From positions 1,860,001-1,924,000 of the forward strand of contig MU839829.1 in NCBI GenBank assembly GCA_030411725.1: 64,000 bases of DNA, written 5' to 3'. Positions 1 to 11,485 of this stretch are shown here, piece after piece (within the stretch, counting starts at the first letter, position 1; each line of letters opens with the position of its first letter). Source of the stretch: Echria macrotheca (taxonomy: Eukaryota; Ascomycota; Sordariomycetes; Sordariales; Schizotheciaceae). Both the position numbers and the translations under genes were made by a program. Below the pieces are notes generated by a model. The model was not told the origin of the DNA. It ran no database searches and saw only the letters and a program-made list of their open reading frames with translations.

Positions 1-1082
1 CAGACAAGGAACCGATTACTCAGTACCCACCGTCCATTCACCAACAGTGCCCCGCGCCGCCGTACCAGCAAGACTACAAGTACGACTCTGATTACCGCGT
101 CATCCATACCGGCCTTCTCCAAAACCCAGCTCGTTACTGGTATTCTTCTTCTCGCAACAACCGTAGGAGCTGTGCGATTTTACACCAAGAACAACAGCAA
201 CATGTCGTCTTCGCTGATCCCCGCGAACCCCTCGGCCGTCATGGTCATTCGGGATGTGACGCCCAATGTGGTGACCCTTTCCGTTCCATTCCTGCGGTTC
301 GGAAAGATCCCGGTTGGTGGCCGCGGAACCATCGGTATGTCTTACTCCACATTTTTTTGTCTTGGATCTGAACATCTCTCTAACATGCATCCACAGTCCG
401 TCTCACCTCAGGCGCACTCGCCGTCTTCTCACCCGTCGCTCTGACACCTGAAGTGAAAGCCAAGGTGGAGTCGCTCGGCGGCAACGTGCAGTACCTCATT
501 GCGCCCGATATGGAGCACCACATTTTCATCTCGGACTGGGCCAAGGCCTATCCGGCGGCAAAGCTGATCGGCCCCGACGGGCTGCCCGAGAAGCGCAAGG
601 GCATGACGGACGAGAAGATCGGCAAGGAGGAGTTCGCCGTCGTGTACAAGGCCGACACGAAGCGGCAGACGTCGGTCAGCGCCGAGTTTGACGCGGACTT
701 CGAGGTCGAGTACGTCGACGGACACGCCAACAAGGAGATTGTGCTCTTCTACAAGCCCGAGGGCGTGCTGATCGAGGCCGATCTCATGTTCAACCTGCCG
801 CCGACGGAGCAGTACTCGCGCGTGCCCGAGGCCGAGCGGCCCAAGCCCGGTCTGCTGGCCAAGTTTTTTAGTAGTGCGCAGACGGTCGAGGGCAAGGGCC
901 AGAAGCGGCTGCTCTGGCACGCCATCAGCCGCGGCAACCGGCTGAGCTTCAATGAGAGCGTGCAGCGGATCGACAAGTGGGATATCAAGACCATTGTCCC
1001 TTGTCACGGCGATGTGATTGAGAAGAACGCCAAGGGGGTGTTTGAGTATGTCTTTGAGTGGCATCTTAATGGTCACAAGTAA
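1..1082 (+). CDS. DUF4336 domain protein, 5' end outside window
   Basis: Partial gene. The frame is open from base 1, so the start codon lies upstream. Exons are <1-334 and 397-1082, joined over a 62-nt intron (GTATGT donor, ACAG acceptor). The first visible part is rich in Arg, Ser and Thr, followed by a hydrophobic stretch (residues VTGILLLATTVGAV) just before FYTKNN, which looks like a targeting region plus a membrane anchor. The body matches the DUF4336 pattern: a beta-strand-rich start with VTLSVPFLRFGKIPVGGR, then APDMEHHIFISDWAKAYP and the C-terminal VPCHGDVIEKNAKGVFEYV. DUF4336 proteins have a metallo-beta-lactamase-like fold and no settled reaction. If translation instead starts at the internal ATG at 202, the anchor would be lost, but the open frame upstream argues against that. 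Family call fairly confident; location is inference. Confidence 0.75.
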
Positions 1083-1441
1083 ATGTTTTTTTGGGGGGTG
1101 GGGGTCTCCTTGGATGCGATGATTGGGGTTTTAGTCTGATACCATAGATGGACTGGCGTTTATTATTTTGATGGGGATACAATTGGATAATAATAATACT
1201 TTGGATCTTCATACTCTTCATGTGAACCATTGAGAAGTAAGGTGAGTGTTGAAAAGGAAGGGTGAGACTTAGCGTGTTAGTGATAATGCCCGACCCTAAC
1301 CCTTATCGTATATTTCCCAGAGCTCCAGCTTAACTTTTGAGCGAGCTTAGGAGGAGCTTCCGCAACGCAACACAACCCACTTGCACCTTGAATCCGACCT
1401 CGTCGCCAGACCAATTGGTTTGGCCCAGGCGATCGGAAAGG
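1083..1441. other. intergenic between DUF4336 gene and GatA
   Basis: About 360 bp holding the 3' UTR of the upstream gene (G-run and T-rich stretches just after the stop) and the presumed GatA promoter. No gene or repeat seen. Confidence 0.6.
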
Positions 1442-3143
1442 ATGGCAGCCAGACCGCGGCTCAGGCCACCATGTATACATTGTGCGCGCAGCCTACGACA
1501 TTCAGAAGCCCTCTGGCAAGCCCTCTCCCATTCCGCGACACAACCCCAGCGCCGACTGCTGAACCACTACACGTCCCAAGGTTTGTCTCTCTCTCTCTCT
1601 CTTCCCTTCCATTTCTCAATACCCAGCTAATTTTCTTCGAATAGACCCAAATCCACAACCACCACCACCAATACCCAACAACACCTCAACCCGCCCATTC
1701 ACCCTAGCAGTAAAGGACAACATCGCGACCACCTCTCCGTCCCCGTCCCCATCGCCGTCCCTCCCGACAACCTGCGCCTCCCCCTTTCTCAAGACATACC
1801 ACTCCCCCATCGAAGCGACGATAGTCACGCAGCTACGGTCCCGCGGCGCCGTGGTCATCGGTAAAACGAACCTCGACGAGTTCGGCATGGGCAGCCACTC
1901 GACGCACTCGGCCTTCGGGGCTGTTTCGCACAACGGCCGCTCGGCGGGCGGCAGTTCTGGGGGTAGCGCGGTGGCCGTGGCAACGGGGGAGGTCGATCTC
2001 GCGCTCGGCACGGATACGGGCGGGTCGGTGAGGCTGCCGGCGGCGTATACCGGCGTCGTGGGGTTCAAGCCTAGTTACGGGATGGTGAGTCGGTTTGGGG
2101 TCGTGCCGTATGCGAATTCGCTGGATACGGTTGCGTTTTTGGCTACGACGGTAAAAAGGGTGGAGGAGGTTGTGGTTGGGACGGAGGAAGAAGGGGTGGG
2201 GGTGTGGGTCGAGGGGGATAAGAGGGATCCGACTTGTTTATCGGGGAGGAGTAGGAGGAGGTTGGCTAAGATGAGGGAGGGGTATGGAGGGACGGGAAAG
2301 AAGGGCGAGTGGGGGTTGGAAGGGTTGGTCTTTGGTCTGCCGGTCGAGTATAACATTTTCGAGCTGGACGCGAGGATACGGGCCGCGTGGGTGGCGGCGG
2401 CCGAGGCGCTTGTGCGGTGTGGCGCGAGGGTCGTGCCGGTCTCGCTGCCGACGACTAGGCAGGCGCTCGCGGCGTATTATGTCATTGCGCCGGCCGAGGC
2501 GTCGTCCAACCTGGCCAAGTACGACGGCGTGCGCTACGGGACTCGGATCTCTGGGCAGAGCGATGCGGCCGCGGGGGGTGTGTTGTATGCGGCCAGCCGG
2601 GATGCCGGGTTCGGGGAGGAGGTGAAGAGGCGGATTTTGTTGGGGTCGTATACGCTCAGCTCGGCGGCGATGGATAATTACTTTTTGAGGGCGCAGGCGG
2701 TGCGACGGCTGGTTAGGCGAGACTTTGACCGCGTCTTTCGGCTGGGGAATCCGCTCGTTGATGATGACGAAGGACGACAACAATTCGATCTGTCGGATTT
2801 GGACGAGGCGGTGCCGATGAGGGACAAGTTGGGGCCGGAGGAGGTTGATTTCTTGGTCTGTCCTACTGCGCCGACTACGGCGCCCAGGCTGGAGAGGGTG
2901 CTTGGGGATGAAGGGGATGGGGAAGGGGATGTGGTGGATGCGTATGTCAATGATGTGTTTACCGTGCCGGCTAGTCTGGCCGGGCTGCCGGCGGTTAGTT
3001 TGCCGGTTGGAGTTGTCGGGGAGGATGGGAAAGGGAAGGACGTGGCGGGGTTGCAGGTTATTGGGCAGTATTGGGATGATGCTAGGTTGTTGGGTGTTGC
3101 TGGGAGGTTGGAGGAGGTGTTGTCGGCTCGGGGTACAGGGTAG
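1442..3143 (+). CDS. HER2: mitochondrial glutamyl-tRNA(Gln) amidotransferase subunit A (GatA)
   Basis: Amidase-signature subunit of the mitochondrial GatAFB-type amidotransferase, which turns Glu-tRNA(Gln) into Gln-tRNA(Gln) using ammonia from glutamine. Exons 1442-1580 and 1645-3143 (64-nt intron, GTTTGT...ATAG), 545 aa. The first exon encodes an Arg-rich, acid-free leader (MAARPRLRPPCIHCARSL) typical of a mitochondrial presequence. The Ser-cisSer-Lys triad is visible: Lys70 in LAVKDN, Ser150 in GGSSGGS, and nucleophile Ser174 in DTGGSVRLPA. The 24-residue gap between the serines is the family norm. The start at 1442 was chosen because it opens the leader and stays in phase through the splice. 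An insert rich in Gly, Arg and Lys (about residues 225-260) is longer than in bacterial GatA. Confident. Confidence 0.93.
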
Positions 3144-5760
3144 ACTCTAGGATTTGTGTATAATACCCTGTCCCTGTTCCTGTGATATATAGACATGAGA
3201 TGTGTACGAAGAGAAGAGATGTTGTAGTATTCTAGGTCGTGAAAGGGAGAGGAGGGACGTCCCGATTAGGATGGGGCTCCTTGGTGTATTTGTATAAATG
3301 CAAGTACGATACAATCAGGTATAACCCGTGAAATGGGTGTGTGTGCGTGTATCCGCGCAGGCCTTTTATGATATTCGAAGCTCACGATGGGAGAGAGTAA
3401 ATATATAGATAGGTACACGATGTGACGATATGGACAGATTCAAGCTTCCCTCCCTCCCCTTTGTCAACACACCCACCCGCACTACCTCACCTCGGTTATC
3501 CTCGATGGAAGAGCCTCCGCTAGTCAACATATACCTGGACCAGGCAGGCCAAGGGATGATTTCTTAGGTAGCCCAATTTCCCCTAGATACAGGGGGAGGG
3601 ACCAGATCGACCGAATATATATGAATGGTCGGTGATGCTGTGGCTTCATTTCCCTTGCCTGTACGGTTTAGAAGGATACGAAATGAACCTTTGTGCAAAT
3701 GCTTGCTTGCTTGGTACCATGGCGATCCTGGTGCGTAGATAGGTTTCCAGTTTGTTCAGACAGCCTGGGACATCCAAGCAGACTAGTTTGTAGGACATAA
3801 TCACGGCCCTGGCGGGTTGTGCTGGCATAACCACAGTTGGGGCTCTAATGGCAATCCTTTTGGAAGGCTGGTCAATTGGGTGTGGTCCTGCGACCCAGTC
3901 GTCACAGACATGGCAGATTCCACACGAGCATCTGAATGACGAGATTCTATTCCGCTTGAACTCCCTCAAGGATGCCGCATGGATGGCAGCAGGGCATCAG
4001 TTCAAGCAGAGACACTGAGACACACATAGGCACATAGTATTGGTATGAGCGACAACTTGCAAAAAGATCTTTCATTACAATATCTAAGAGTAGGGTGCAA
4101 GTCAACTTGTATTTTTCTGTTTCATTTCTCTCACGCCGCTCTCTGGATCTGACGATACCACGCCGGTGAGTATGATGGAATAAAACCAAAACGCGAACCT
4201 AAATCTTTTGATTGTTAGCTTCACCTCCTCTTATATAACTGAGCAAGAAGCCACAAAGTGTTTGTTGATAAAAAAAAAAGAAGTTCAGAATATGTAAGAA
4301 TGGACTATCATGTATCCGTAGGATATAGCAGCCCCGGCGAAAGGGCACCACCCAGACGGTATCAATCGCAAATTACGCTCATCATTACAGTGGTGATACA
4401 AAAAAAAATGAAAAAGAGAAGTACGTACCATGAGAGTGTTTAGTGTCCGGCGGGTTGGGATAATCGGGAGGGAAAGAGATTGATGGTGGGGATGAGAGGA
4501 AGAGGAAGATGGTGGGGATAAGAGAGGGGAGGGTATCTATGGGTGAGAAAGTGCGTGGATAGAGTAGAAAATAACGAGAATGGGGGGGGGGGCAGTAGGG
4601 CAGTGAAGAATGAAAATTGAAGGCAGCGCGATGAGGTCGCGCGAGAAATGCGGCGAGGAACAGAGAAACGGATGGAGAAGTGCTCGTCCAGTTCTCGGAC
4701 TGGCGATCCGTAAGAAACTGGGAAAGAGCTACTCGTTCCTCACCATCCCTCCATGAAGGATGTGCGCGGCGTGTGACGAACGCAGGCGGTTGAGAAAAAC
4801 TGGTGAAGAAAGGCGAGTTGAGAATTTGCAGCACGGAAATTTTTTTATGGACGTTGAGAAATCTTGATCGATTAGATAAGCGAATCTGAGTGGACGCCAC
4901 TTCTCGATAGCGCTGGCTGACAGCTGGTGACGGGCCGGCCAATTTGATCAATGGGAGCAGATATCGAAAGTGGACGTATGACCCAGGCTACAGTATCTAC
5001 CACGAACGAGAGCATATTTCAAAATGGTGAGCTGGAGGGGAGAGGAGAGGAGTATCATTTTGGATGCGACAGAGGAGCCCTCTGTAGCATAGCGTTGCCT
5101 CAGCATACAAATAATTGCCCTTCGAAGGCACGAGAGACCAAAAAGGTGTAAGTCATGCAGGTATGCCCGGGGCCAATGTCTGAACCAGTCATGTTGATTC
5201 AAGAATCTGTAGTTCCTGACTCAGATACGAAAACTAGTTCGCGGCCCCCATCCTCATCAGAGCTTTCACCCATGCCTCCCGTCCCAGCAGACAACAGCTA
5301 TGTATGCCAGTCACCTGCATCCCCAGCAGTCACACGCGACCAGCCTTCCCTCGGGATGACAAGTCAGAGCTGACCAAGAAAGTTCAGCCAGACATACTTG
5401 GTCACTGTAGACGCCACATGCAGAGGCCGCGAACTGGAGGGCAGTTTATCCGAGGACATGTACGGAGTTGCAGATAGGGACTAGGGACCTTCGCGAGTAC
5501 GGGTTTCAAGCTAGCAATATAGAAGCCATGGCCGTGCTAGAAATGTACAAAGTCACTGTGTTCAGTCAGGTAGCCGATGCATCTGCCGTTCACTTACGGC
5601 TCAGTCCCGGGACGACATGACGATCATGATGGGTGCAGACAAGACAGTGCAGCTGCAGGTGAGATTCTCTCCCATCTCCACGGTGCCCTAACGACAGCGG
5701 ATTTAACTCCGGCACATGGACTTGATCACGAAAGGTCGATGCCTAGTTCTCACTCAAAGC
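3144..5760. other. intergenic tract, 2.6 kb
   Basis: Holds the 3' UTR of GatA and of the minus-strand oxygenase that ends at 5761. Open frames of 60-190 codons occur (for example 4385-4951 minus) but are low-complexity Ser/Pro/Phe translations of a purine/pyrimidine-biased stretch with no recognisable domain or splice support. No tRNA or repeat seen. Confidence 0.5.
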
Positions 5761-7229
5761 TCAGGTCCGGCTCTCGTTTCTGATACACAAATCAGTGCGG
5801 AGAATCCACTTTTCTCCAGCCGTCACCTCCCGTCCCTCATGCTGGGAAGCGATCCGTCAGTACTGTTGGGTGGGATGCCAGCCTTCCATGGTCTGAAGAA
5901 GGCCGGATATCGGATGCGAAACTTACCAACAAGCAGTCATTGCCGTGTTTGTGCAACAGCAACATCCCTGTTTCCGGGCTTACAGCGATCTCTTCCTTGG
6001 GAGAACGCCTATCGTGTGTGTAAAACACCGTTTCCCCTCCGTTGCTATGTCGGTTTACCTGTTGTCAGAGCTTGCCGGTATGTTTGCAGAGGTCCGCCGG
6101 GACGCCACCAAAAAAAGGACAGGATATCTACCCGAGCCCAGCACTAGCCGGTCCCGGGTCGGCTCCGGCTGGAAGAGGCAGGAAATACGTACCAGCCCTC
6201 GCTGGAGGAAGTGAGATAGAGTAGCAGCGTCCATGTGGTCTTGGCCGGCACGAGCTCATCATTCTCCTGGCCGGTTCGTTTCACAGTTACAACGTTCGAG
6301 TCGTCATCTGGGATTGGGTATCAGTAGGAAACCCTACGGCCCTGGCCATGATGGAAGGGACACGGGGAACAGCTCTGGAAGCGGGGAAGCGGTGAGTTCG
6401 GGGTGAACAATCCCGTCTCCAACTCGGAGAACGACGCATCGTTCCAGGGAGGCCGGAACCTGGTTGCCCACTGCGGAAGTGTGGAAACCCCGCAACAGGA
6501 GACGGATAGGCAACAAGGATTCTGACTTGTCGACAAGGCTGTCTGGCTCGACTGCGAGCTCTCGGAGGACTCTGTACCCAGACAGCGCCGACAAGGGATG
6601 GTGGCGCGTCGACAGAATCCCGATGGGAGAGAACAGGAGCGAGAACATCACATTCTGCTAGGTGGCAGGTGTGTCTGGGCTGCAAGAGTGTCCGACGTGG
6701 GAGAGAGCGGTGAGCCCCCGGGGTTAAAGACATACAGTGTGCATCAAAGAAGTGGCCCTTCTGATACCTGTACACTCTGATATTTGAGTTAAGGCCAACG
6801 ACCTCGCCGCCCCTATCACCCGACCATCTCCGCGTTAGTCTTGTTGTTGGGACCCAGGCAGAGCGGGACGCACCACAGATGGGTAAGGTCAGGTTGGAGG
6901 ACAGCGTCCTTCAGACCGGTCTTGTTCCACAGACGTTCAGCGAAGGCGGGATCGTCGACCTGGTAGCGGTCATTGACTCTCAGGGCGTCGCCACGTTTCG
7001 GCTTCCCTGGGGTGAGGGTAAGGGGGAGGTCACGGAGATACGAGACGTAATCGCGGCAGAGGGACCGCGGGAAGAAGGATCGGTACACGATGACCTTGTC
7101 TGGCACGAGGGTCTCTGGGACGAGATCGGTGACGGGAAGCTGGGGCTTGAACGGGGGCCAAGGGCCGGGTGTGATGGTTGATGCAGCCGCCTGCGGAGGG
7201 GTAGGCTTTAAGCGCTTGCCCTTGGCCAT
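5761..7229 (-). CDS. 2-oxoglutarate/Fe(II) oxygenase, prolyl-4-hydroxylase-like
   Basis: Five exons on the minus strand: 7229-6874, 6812-6736, 6307-6193, 6044-5927, 5841-5761; 248 aa, all junctions in phase. It joins into a P4Hc-type dioxygenase: an N-terminal LVPDKVIVYRSFFP segment, GGEVVGLNSNIRVYRY, the Fe ligands His144-x-Asp146 (HYD, Tyr145 split by the long intron), TTWTLLLYLTS, GGETVFYTH, and distal His223 in HEGREVTAGEKW, with Lys233 placed to hold the 2-oxoglutarate carboxylate. The facial triad is complete, so the enzyme should be active, hydroxylating an unknown protein or small-molecule substrate. There is no signal peptide; the N-terminus is basic (MAKGKRLK). Intron 2 is 428 nt and intron 3 is 148 nt, long for this locus. 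Family confident, substrate unknown. Confidence 0.88.
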
Positions 7230-8026
7230 CGGACAAGGTTACTGGTGCTGCTAGGCGAGTGATGGCCGAAGCAGAGGAGGCAGGGCGCAGAACCGAGTCC
7301 TCACAAACGATGGACCCGAACTTGTTGGGATTTAGAGCCTCTGCTGTGCCTTCTGGCAGCCCCTCGATATCACAGCCCGTGCTGCTGGGAATCGAGTCGT
7401 CCCGGATGGTGGTGGCCGTCACCCCAGCCCCGCTCGCGTCAACTCTCGCGCGATTGGCCGTCGCGTACCGGTCTCCCAAGTCTTGAGATGGCTGCGGCGT
7501 TGGTGATGCCTCCCTCGCCCTGTGATGCGTCCGTGCCACGCCTAACGTATGATCCCGCCTTTAGGTCTTGCTGTAGATCGATGTGTGGTGAGTCTCCAGC
7601 CGTGAAGTCGGTGAAGCGCCACACACGAGAGAAGAGCTAGCAGAGTTCGCAGGAGCGGGGAGTGAGCAGGAAAAGAAACCTGCTTCTCGAACACCAAGGC
7701 TAGCGGAAATATCCAGCCAGTCATCTGTGTCTAGGAGGTCAAGAATGAGATGGATGTGCTCGCAGGTGGTCGATGCATTGAACTGCGGCGTTGGGCTGAA
7801 GCACTGCATGCGCATCGCACACTGCATATCGAAGAGAAGAGGGTGTCAAGGTGTGAAAATCTCCTCACCTTGTCCGCTCAATTGGACTCGCGACCTCCCT
7901 CCTCTTTTTCGTGGGTGTAGTCAACTCGTCGACTGTTCTGTAGATACCATCGCAGGCCCGAGTTTGCTGTGTTTGTGAAGGAGCCAAGAGGGGACGTTCT
8001 AAGGAGCTTTTAGCGAATGTGGGATC
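7230..8026. other. upstream region of the oxygenase gene
   Basis: About 800 bp between the oxygenase start codon and the transposable element. Short frames exist on both strands but none shows a family motif. Likely promoter and 5' UTR of the minus-strand gene, plus displaced promoter sequence of AIM11. Confidence 0.5.
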
Positions 8027-8028
8027 TA

Positions 8029-8125
8029 CCCGTTGGTCTGTGGGGCGCTTCGCTTCCTTGACCAACCACTTTGCAAGTGGTTGGGGAAAATATTCGCGGA
8101 CAGGCTTTTATTCGCGGACAAGCCA
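8029..8125 (+). repeat. left 97-bp terminal inverted repeat
   Basis: Perfect inverted copy of 8681-8777; GC-normal, in contrast to the AT-rich core between the repeats. Confidence 0.95.
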
Positions 8126-8680
8126 AATTTGTATGTGAAAATGGTATATACACGTATGTGAAAAAAGTATATACACTAAAATATCCCACAAGAATTTTTT
8201 TAAAAACGAACGAAAATTTATAGAAGATATATATAATATAAAATACTACTATACCAAGTTTTAAGTATTTTTACGAAGATATGGCTGAGATGCACGCAGT
8301 TAAAGTACATTTTGCTATGTGTTTTACATATAAAACGCTGCTTTCGCTGCAGCAAAAAAAAATATATATATATTTATATTTTAAAATGCGTGCATCTCAA
8401 CGAAACCTTAGTAAAAACTTATGAAACTTAGTATAGAGGCCTTTTATAATATATAGTAGTGATAGGATTTTTGTTATAATTTTATTTTATATTTTGAAGG
8501 AAAGATTTTAAATTTAAACTTTTGCTATATAAAAATATTTCTATTATATAGATATATACTGGCCCTATAGCAATATAATCAAAAAATTAACTTATATACT
8601 AGTTTTTAATATTATTTTTTACTTATATAAATTTTGATAGAATTTTCTGACTAATCGTTATAGGTTTTTATTGTGTTATA

Positions 8681-8777
8681 TGGCTTGTCCGCGAATAAAA
8701 GCCTGTCCGCGAATATTTTCCCCAACCACTTGCAAAGTGGTTGGTCAAGGAAGCGAAGCGCCCCACAGACCAACGGG
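8681..8777 (-). repeat. right 97-bp terminal inverted repeat
   Basis: Perfect inverted copy of 8029-8125. It ends 169 bp before the AIM11 start codon, so it forms part of that gene's promoter or 5' leader. Confidence 0.95.
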
Positions 8778-8946
8778 TAAGTGGATAGCGTCAGACGCAT
8801 TTCTCCGCAAGAGGTGGCCAGAGCTCCAACTTTCCCTTGGGGAGCTTCACGAAATTTTGCTCCACCAACGCGTCTTGGGCTCTGAACCGCAAATCGGCAT
8901 TCCTCATCCCAGACAAGCCAATTCGTCGCGCGCTCAAGAAGAAACA

Positions 8947-9612
8947 ATGCCTATACTCTCATCTTTGCTGTCATCGTTGATTGGCGTCGAAAAGACGCCT
9001 ACCAGCCCTCCAAATGCACCCGTACAGGCGCAGCCAGCGAGTTCATCTCCAGCAACGCCAAATCCACCAAAAGCAGTAGCACCGAAGGTTCCAATCTACG
9101 AACCCCGCGAGCCCACCCCCGTTCTGTCCCGCCGCTCTTTTCGCCAACTCGGTCTCTATTTTGGTGGTTGCGTCTTCATGGGCCTGTCCATCTTGATTAC
9201 GAGACGCGCGGTTTCCCGTCACATCCTCCGATCACGGCCAAAATTTTTCTCCACCAACACATACTCGCTGACGGCCAGCACGTTGGGGCCCGGGAAAGAG
9301 GCTGTATTAGAGGAGACCAAGAAGGATCCCTTGATCGCCCTCGAGGCCCTCAATCTCGCAACGCTCAATGTGTTCAGCTTCGCCATTATGATGGCTGGGG
9401 GCGCATCATGGGCACTGGATCTGTCCTCGATAGAGGATGTGAAGACATTGGCTCAGCGGTCTCTACACAGGAACGCGGTGAATATCGACGAGGAAGAGGA
9501 GCAAGAGGTCACCGAGTGGTTCGCAAAAGCGCTCGGGATGAATATTCCACCGAGCGAACAAGGAGCAGCCACGGCGGATGAGGGAGGAGAAGGAGGAGAG
9601 AAGAAACCCTGA
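8947..9612 (+). CDS. AIM11: altered inheritance of mitochondria protein 11 (AIM11)
   Basis: Single-exon, 221 aa. After a Pro/Ala/Ser-rich start, the core RRSFRQLGLYFGGCVFMGLS begins the AIM11 pattern: a first hydrophobic segment (about residues 72-90), a short basic loop ending in RPKFF, and a second hydrophobic segment (IALEALNLATLNVFSFAIMMAGG, about residues 138-160) followed by WALDLSSIEDVK. AIM11 is a small two-pass membrane protein implicated in mitochondrial inheritance in yeast; its biochemical role is unknown. The C-terminus is acidic (EEEEQE, EGGEGGE). The frame stays open back into the right repeat of the upstream element, but 8947 is the first ATG that gives a sensible N-terminus. 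Family fairly confident. Confidence 0.85.
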   Translation: MPILSSLLSSLIGVEKTPTSPPNAPVQAQPASSSPATPNPPKAVAPKVPIYEPREPTPVLSRRSFRQLGLYFGGCVFMGLSILITRRAVSRHILRSRPKFFSTNTYSLTASTLGPGKEAVLEETKKDPLIALEALNLATLNVFSFAIMMAGGASWALDLSSIEDVKTLAQRSLHRNAVNIDEEEEQEVTEWFAKALGMNIPPSEQGAATADEGGEGGEKKP

Positions 9613-10307
9613 GGACTCGGTACATGGGTTACAGCGGCATTGTCTTTGGCGTACGGGCACAATGGGTGGTAACGGCGTTGGAAGGAAAGACTCTACTCTT
9701 GTTCGGTTGAGATGCGCGGACGTTGTGGGAAACGGGGACTTACGGCGGGACGGGAACATTCCGGCGTCTGTGCGAGAATCTAGCTTCGAGACAAGCCTGG
9801 ATGGCTGGTGTAGCCGGGCGATCTGGGCAATTTGTGTATAGTTACACCCTGGTCTGGACGAGCGCGGCGTTAGGCATACGGCACGGCTGCAATCCCATGC
9901 ATAAGTGGCTTGGAAAGGAAACCCGGGAAGGACGGGCAAGTTCACCCCGCCGGATGCATCTGGCCGGACTCGCTTTCAGCTCCTGTCTCCCTGTCTTCTG
10001 CTCCTATTCCCCCGACATATGATGCGATGCCAACAATCTCGGCCTAGCTGTCCGACGTCAACGGGAACGTTGATTGGGTTGGACCCCCAATGCAGCTCAT
10101 GAATTGCCATATCGGGACTGCTCGCTGTCTCTGTTGCTGTCGAGCTCGTCATGCGAGGCCACCGCAAACCGGGGGGGCTATCCTCGCCAACCTGCCTCTA
10201 GGACTCCCGGAACTGGCCGGGCCAGGAAAAGGATCCGAGACAAGCAACACCAACTATTCGAGCGGCCGGGACGGGTGTCCCCTTGTGTGCTCGTATGACT
10301 TGCAGTC
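9613..10307. other. intergenic between AIM11 and hypothetical gene
   Basis: About 700 bp with no supported gene. Overlapping short frames on both strands lack family motifs and splice logic. Confidence 0.5.
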
Positions 10308-10315
10308 TATAAATA
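10308..10315 (+). promoter_or_regulatory. TATA-box-like element
   Basis: Perfect TATAAATA followed by a C-run, 229 bp upstream of the ATG at 10537 and followed by a pyrimidine-rich stretch that could hold the transcription start. Putative; a second weaker TTTATAA lies near 10380. Confidence 0.45.
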
Positions 10316-10536
10316 CCCCCCTGTGATGCCGGGGCTGCCTCAGAGGTCTTTTTTTCTTCTCGTTCCCCGAAGTACTCGATTTATAACGACCAGTGGAGGC
10401 ATTTAAAAGCCAAGCCTATCTGCTCGTCGCTCTTGAGACGCTCCCCCTAGTGGTATAGACCATCTCATGTCCCCCCTCGGGTCTCAATCCGTCTTGTCCC
10501 ACCCTCCGTTGTTTCTCTTCTATCCGGGCCGCCAAC

Positions 10537-11485
10537 ATGAGAGCCACCAGCCCTTTCGAGATCAAAATATTCCGGTACCGCTACAAGAACCCACCCCACG
10601 TCCGCCCTGATCATCCAACCTTGCCTCCTCCTCCAACAAGCATCAATCTGACGGCCCATTATGTCGAGTCACCCCAGGACTACCGCAACCTGACGATAGC
10701 CCGCATGGCCGTCCGGGAGCGCGGCGGGGACTGCGATAATCATGTCATGGTATATATATATACACAGTCCCCGGGCCGCGATCACGAGCCAGTTTACTGA
10801 GCACTAACTAACTAACTAACCCATCAACTCTCAGTGGGTCTCGCCGCTGGATCTCGAGCCCATCGAGCCGTTCGAGGGCCGGGCCAACTGCCACGGCATC
10901 ATCACGTCGCCGACGTGGCTCAACAACCGCGGCGACCGCTTCTGGCTCCGGTCCGACCTGCCCCTGCTGAAGGGGCGGCGGACCTGTCCGATCCTGAACC
11001 TCGCCCAGCTGCGCAGCGAGGAGGTGCACATCCGGGACGTCCGGTGGCTTCCGGACCGCATGCCCGGGCCGCTGGGGCCGTATATATCGCCATTAGGCCC
11101 GAAGCCGGGGCACTGGATCACGCTCTGTCGGGGGTACGGCGGTCCGGAGGGGCTGGGGCCGGGCGGCGGCGTCGGCGCGAGCGGGGATGCCGAGCTGATT
11201 CCGTTCCCGGGCATGGGCGGGCTCAAGGAGTGTCAGCGGGATCGGAGGGGGAAAGTTGGTGATATGCCGGTGGCGCAGGCCGAGGAGCCGGAGCAGGCGT
11301 CCCCGCTGGATGTCATGAAGAGGAAGACGGGGGGCCCGCTGACGCTGGCGGGGCCGCAGTATACGTGGCAGGGGGAGAAGTTTCGGGTCGTGATTTCGCT
11401 GATTGAGGGGGAGGCGCTGGATGGGATGTTGGATTGGATTACCAACGAGGAGCTCGACACTTGTTATGTGAATGTTCAGGTGTAG
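10537..11485 (+). CDS. uncharacterised protein, two exons
   Basis: Exons 10537-10749 and 10835-11485 joined over an 85-nt intron whose 3' part carries four overlapping CTAAC branch-site copies; 287 aa. I do not recognise a family. Visible features: an aromatic and basic start (FEIKIFRYRYKNPPH), a compact middle with DRFWLRSDLPLLKGRRTCPILNLAQL, a Gly/Pro-rich loop (about residues 160-190), and a C-terminal segment QYTWQGEKFRVVISLIEGEALDGMLDWI. No signal peptide or membrane segment. The codon use resembles neighbouring real genes and both exons stay open in phase, so it is likely a true cytosolic or nuclear protein restricted to relatives. Confidence 0.75.

Larger units (their letters stand above)
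8027..8779. mobile_element. non-autonomous TIR DNA transposon (MITE-like), TA target duplication
   Basis: Two 97-bp terminal inverted repeats, identical base for base, lie at 8029-8125 and 8681-8777. They start with CCCGTTGG and are flanked on both sides by TA (8027-8028 and 8778-8779), as expected for a Tc1/mariner-type or related insertion. Each repeat carries an inner palindrome (CCAACCACTT, 3-nt loop, AAGTGGTTGG; left copy 8062-8084) and two direct copies of ATTCGCGGACA. The 555-bp core is very AT-rich and has no coding capacity. It contains a further 12-bp inverted repeat (8287-8298 with 8387-8398). No transposase is present, so mobility would depend on another element. Structure is certain; superfamily is an inference from the TA. 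Confidence 0.9.

Noticed and set aside
4385..4951. 188-codon minus-strand open frame
   Set aside because: Low-complexity Ser/Pro/Phe translation of a purine-rich tract; no domain and no start or splice context.
4951..5373. Two short plus-strand frames (MGADIESG..., MQVCPGPM...)
   Set aside because: Neither continues through plausible splice sites nor shows any motif.
8671..8946. Upstream extension of the AIM11 frame into the transposon repeat
   Set aside because: The extra codons are repeat sequence with no family match; the ATG at 8947 gives a sensible N-terminus.
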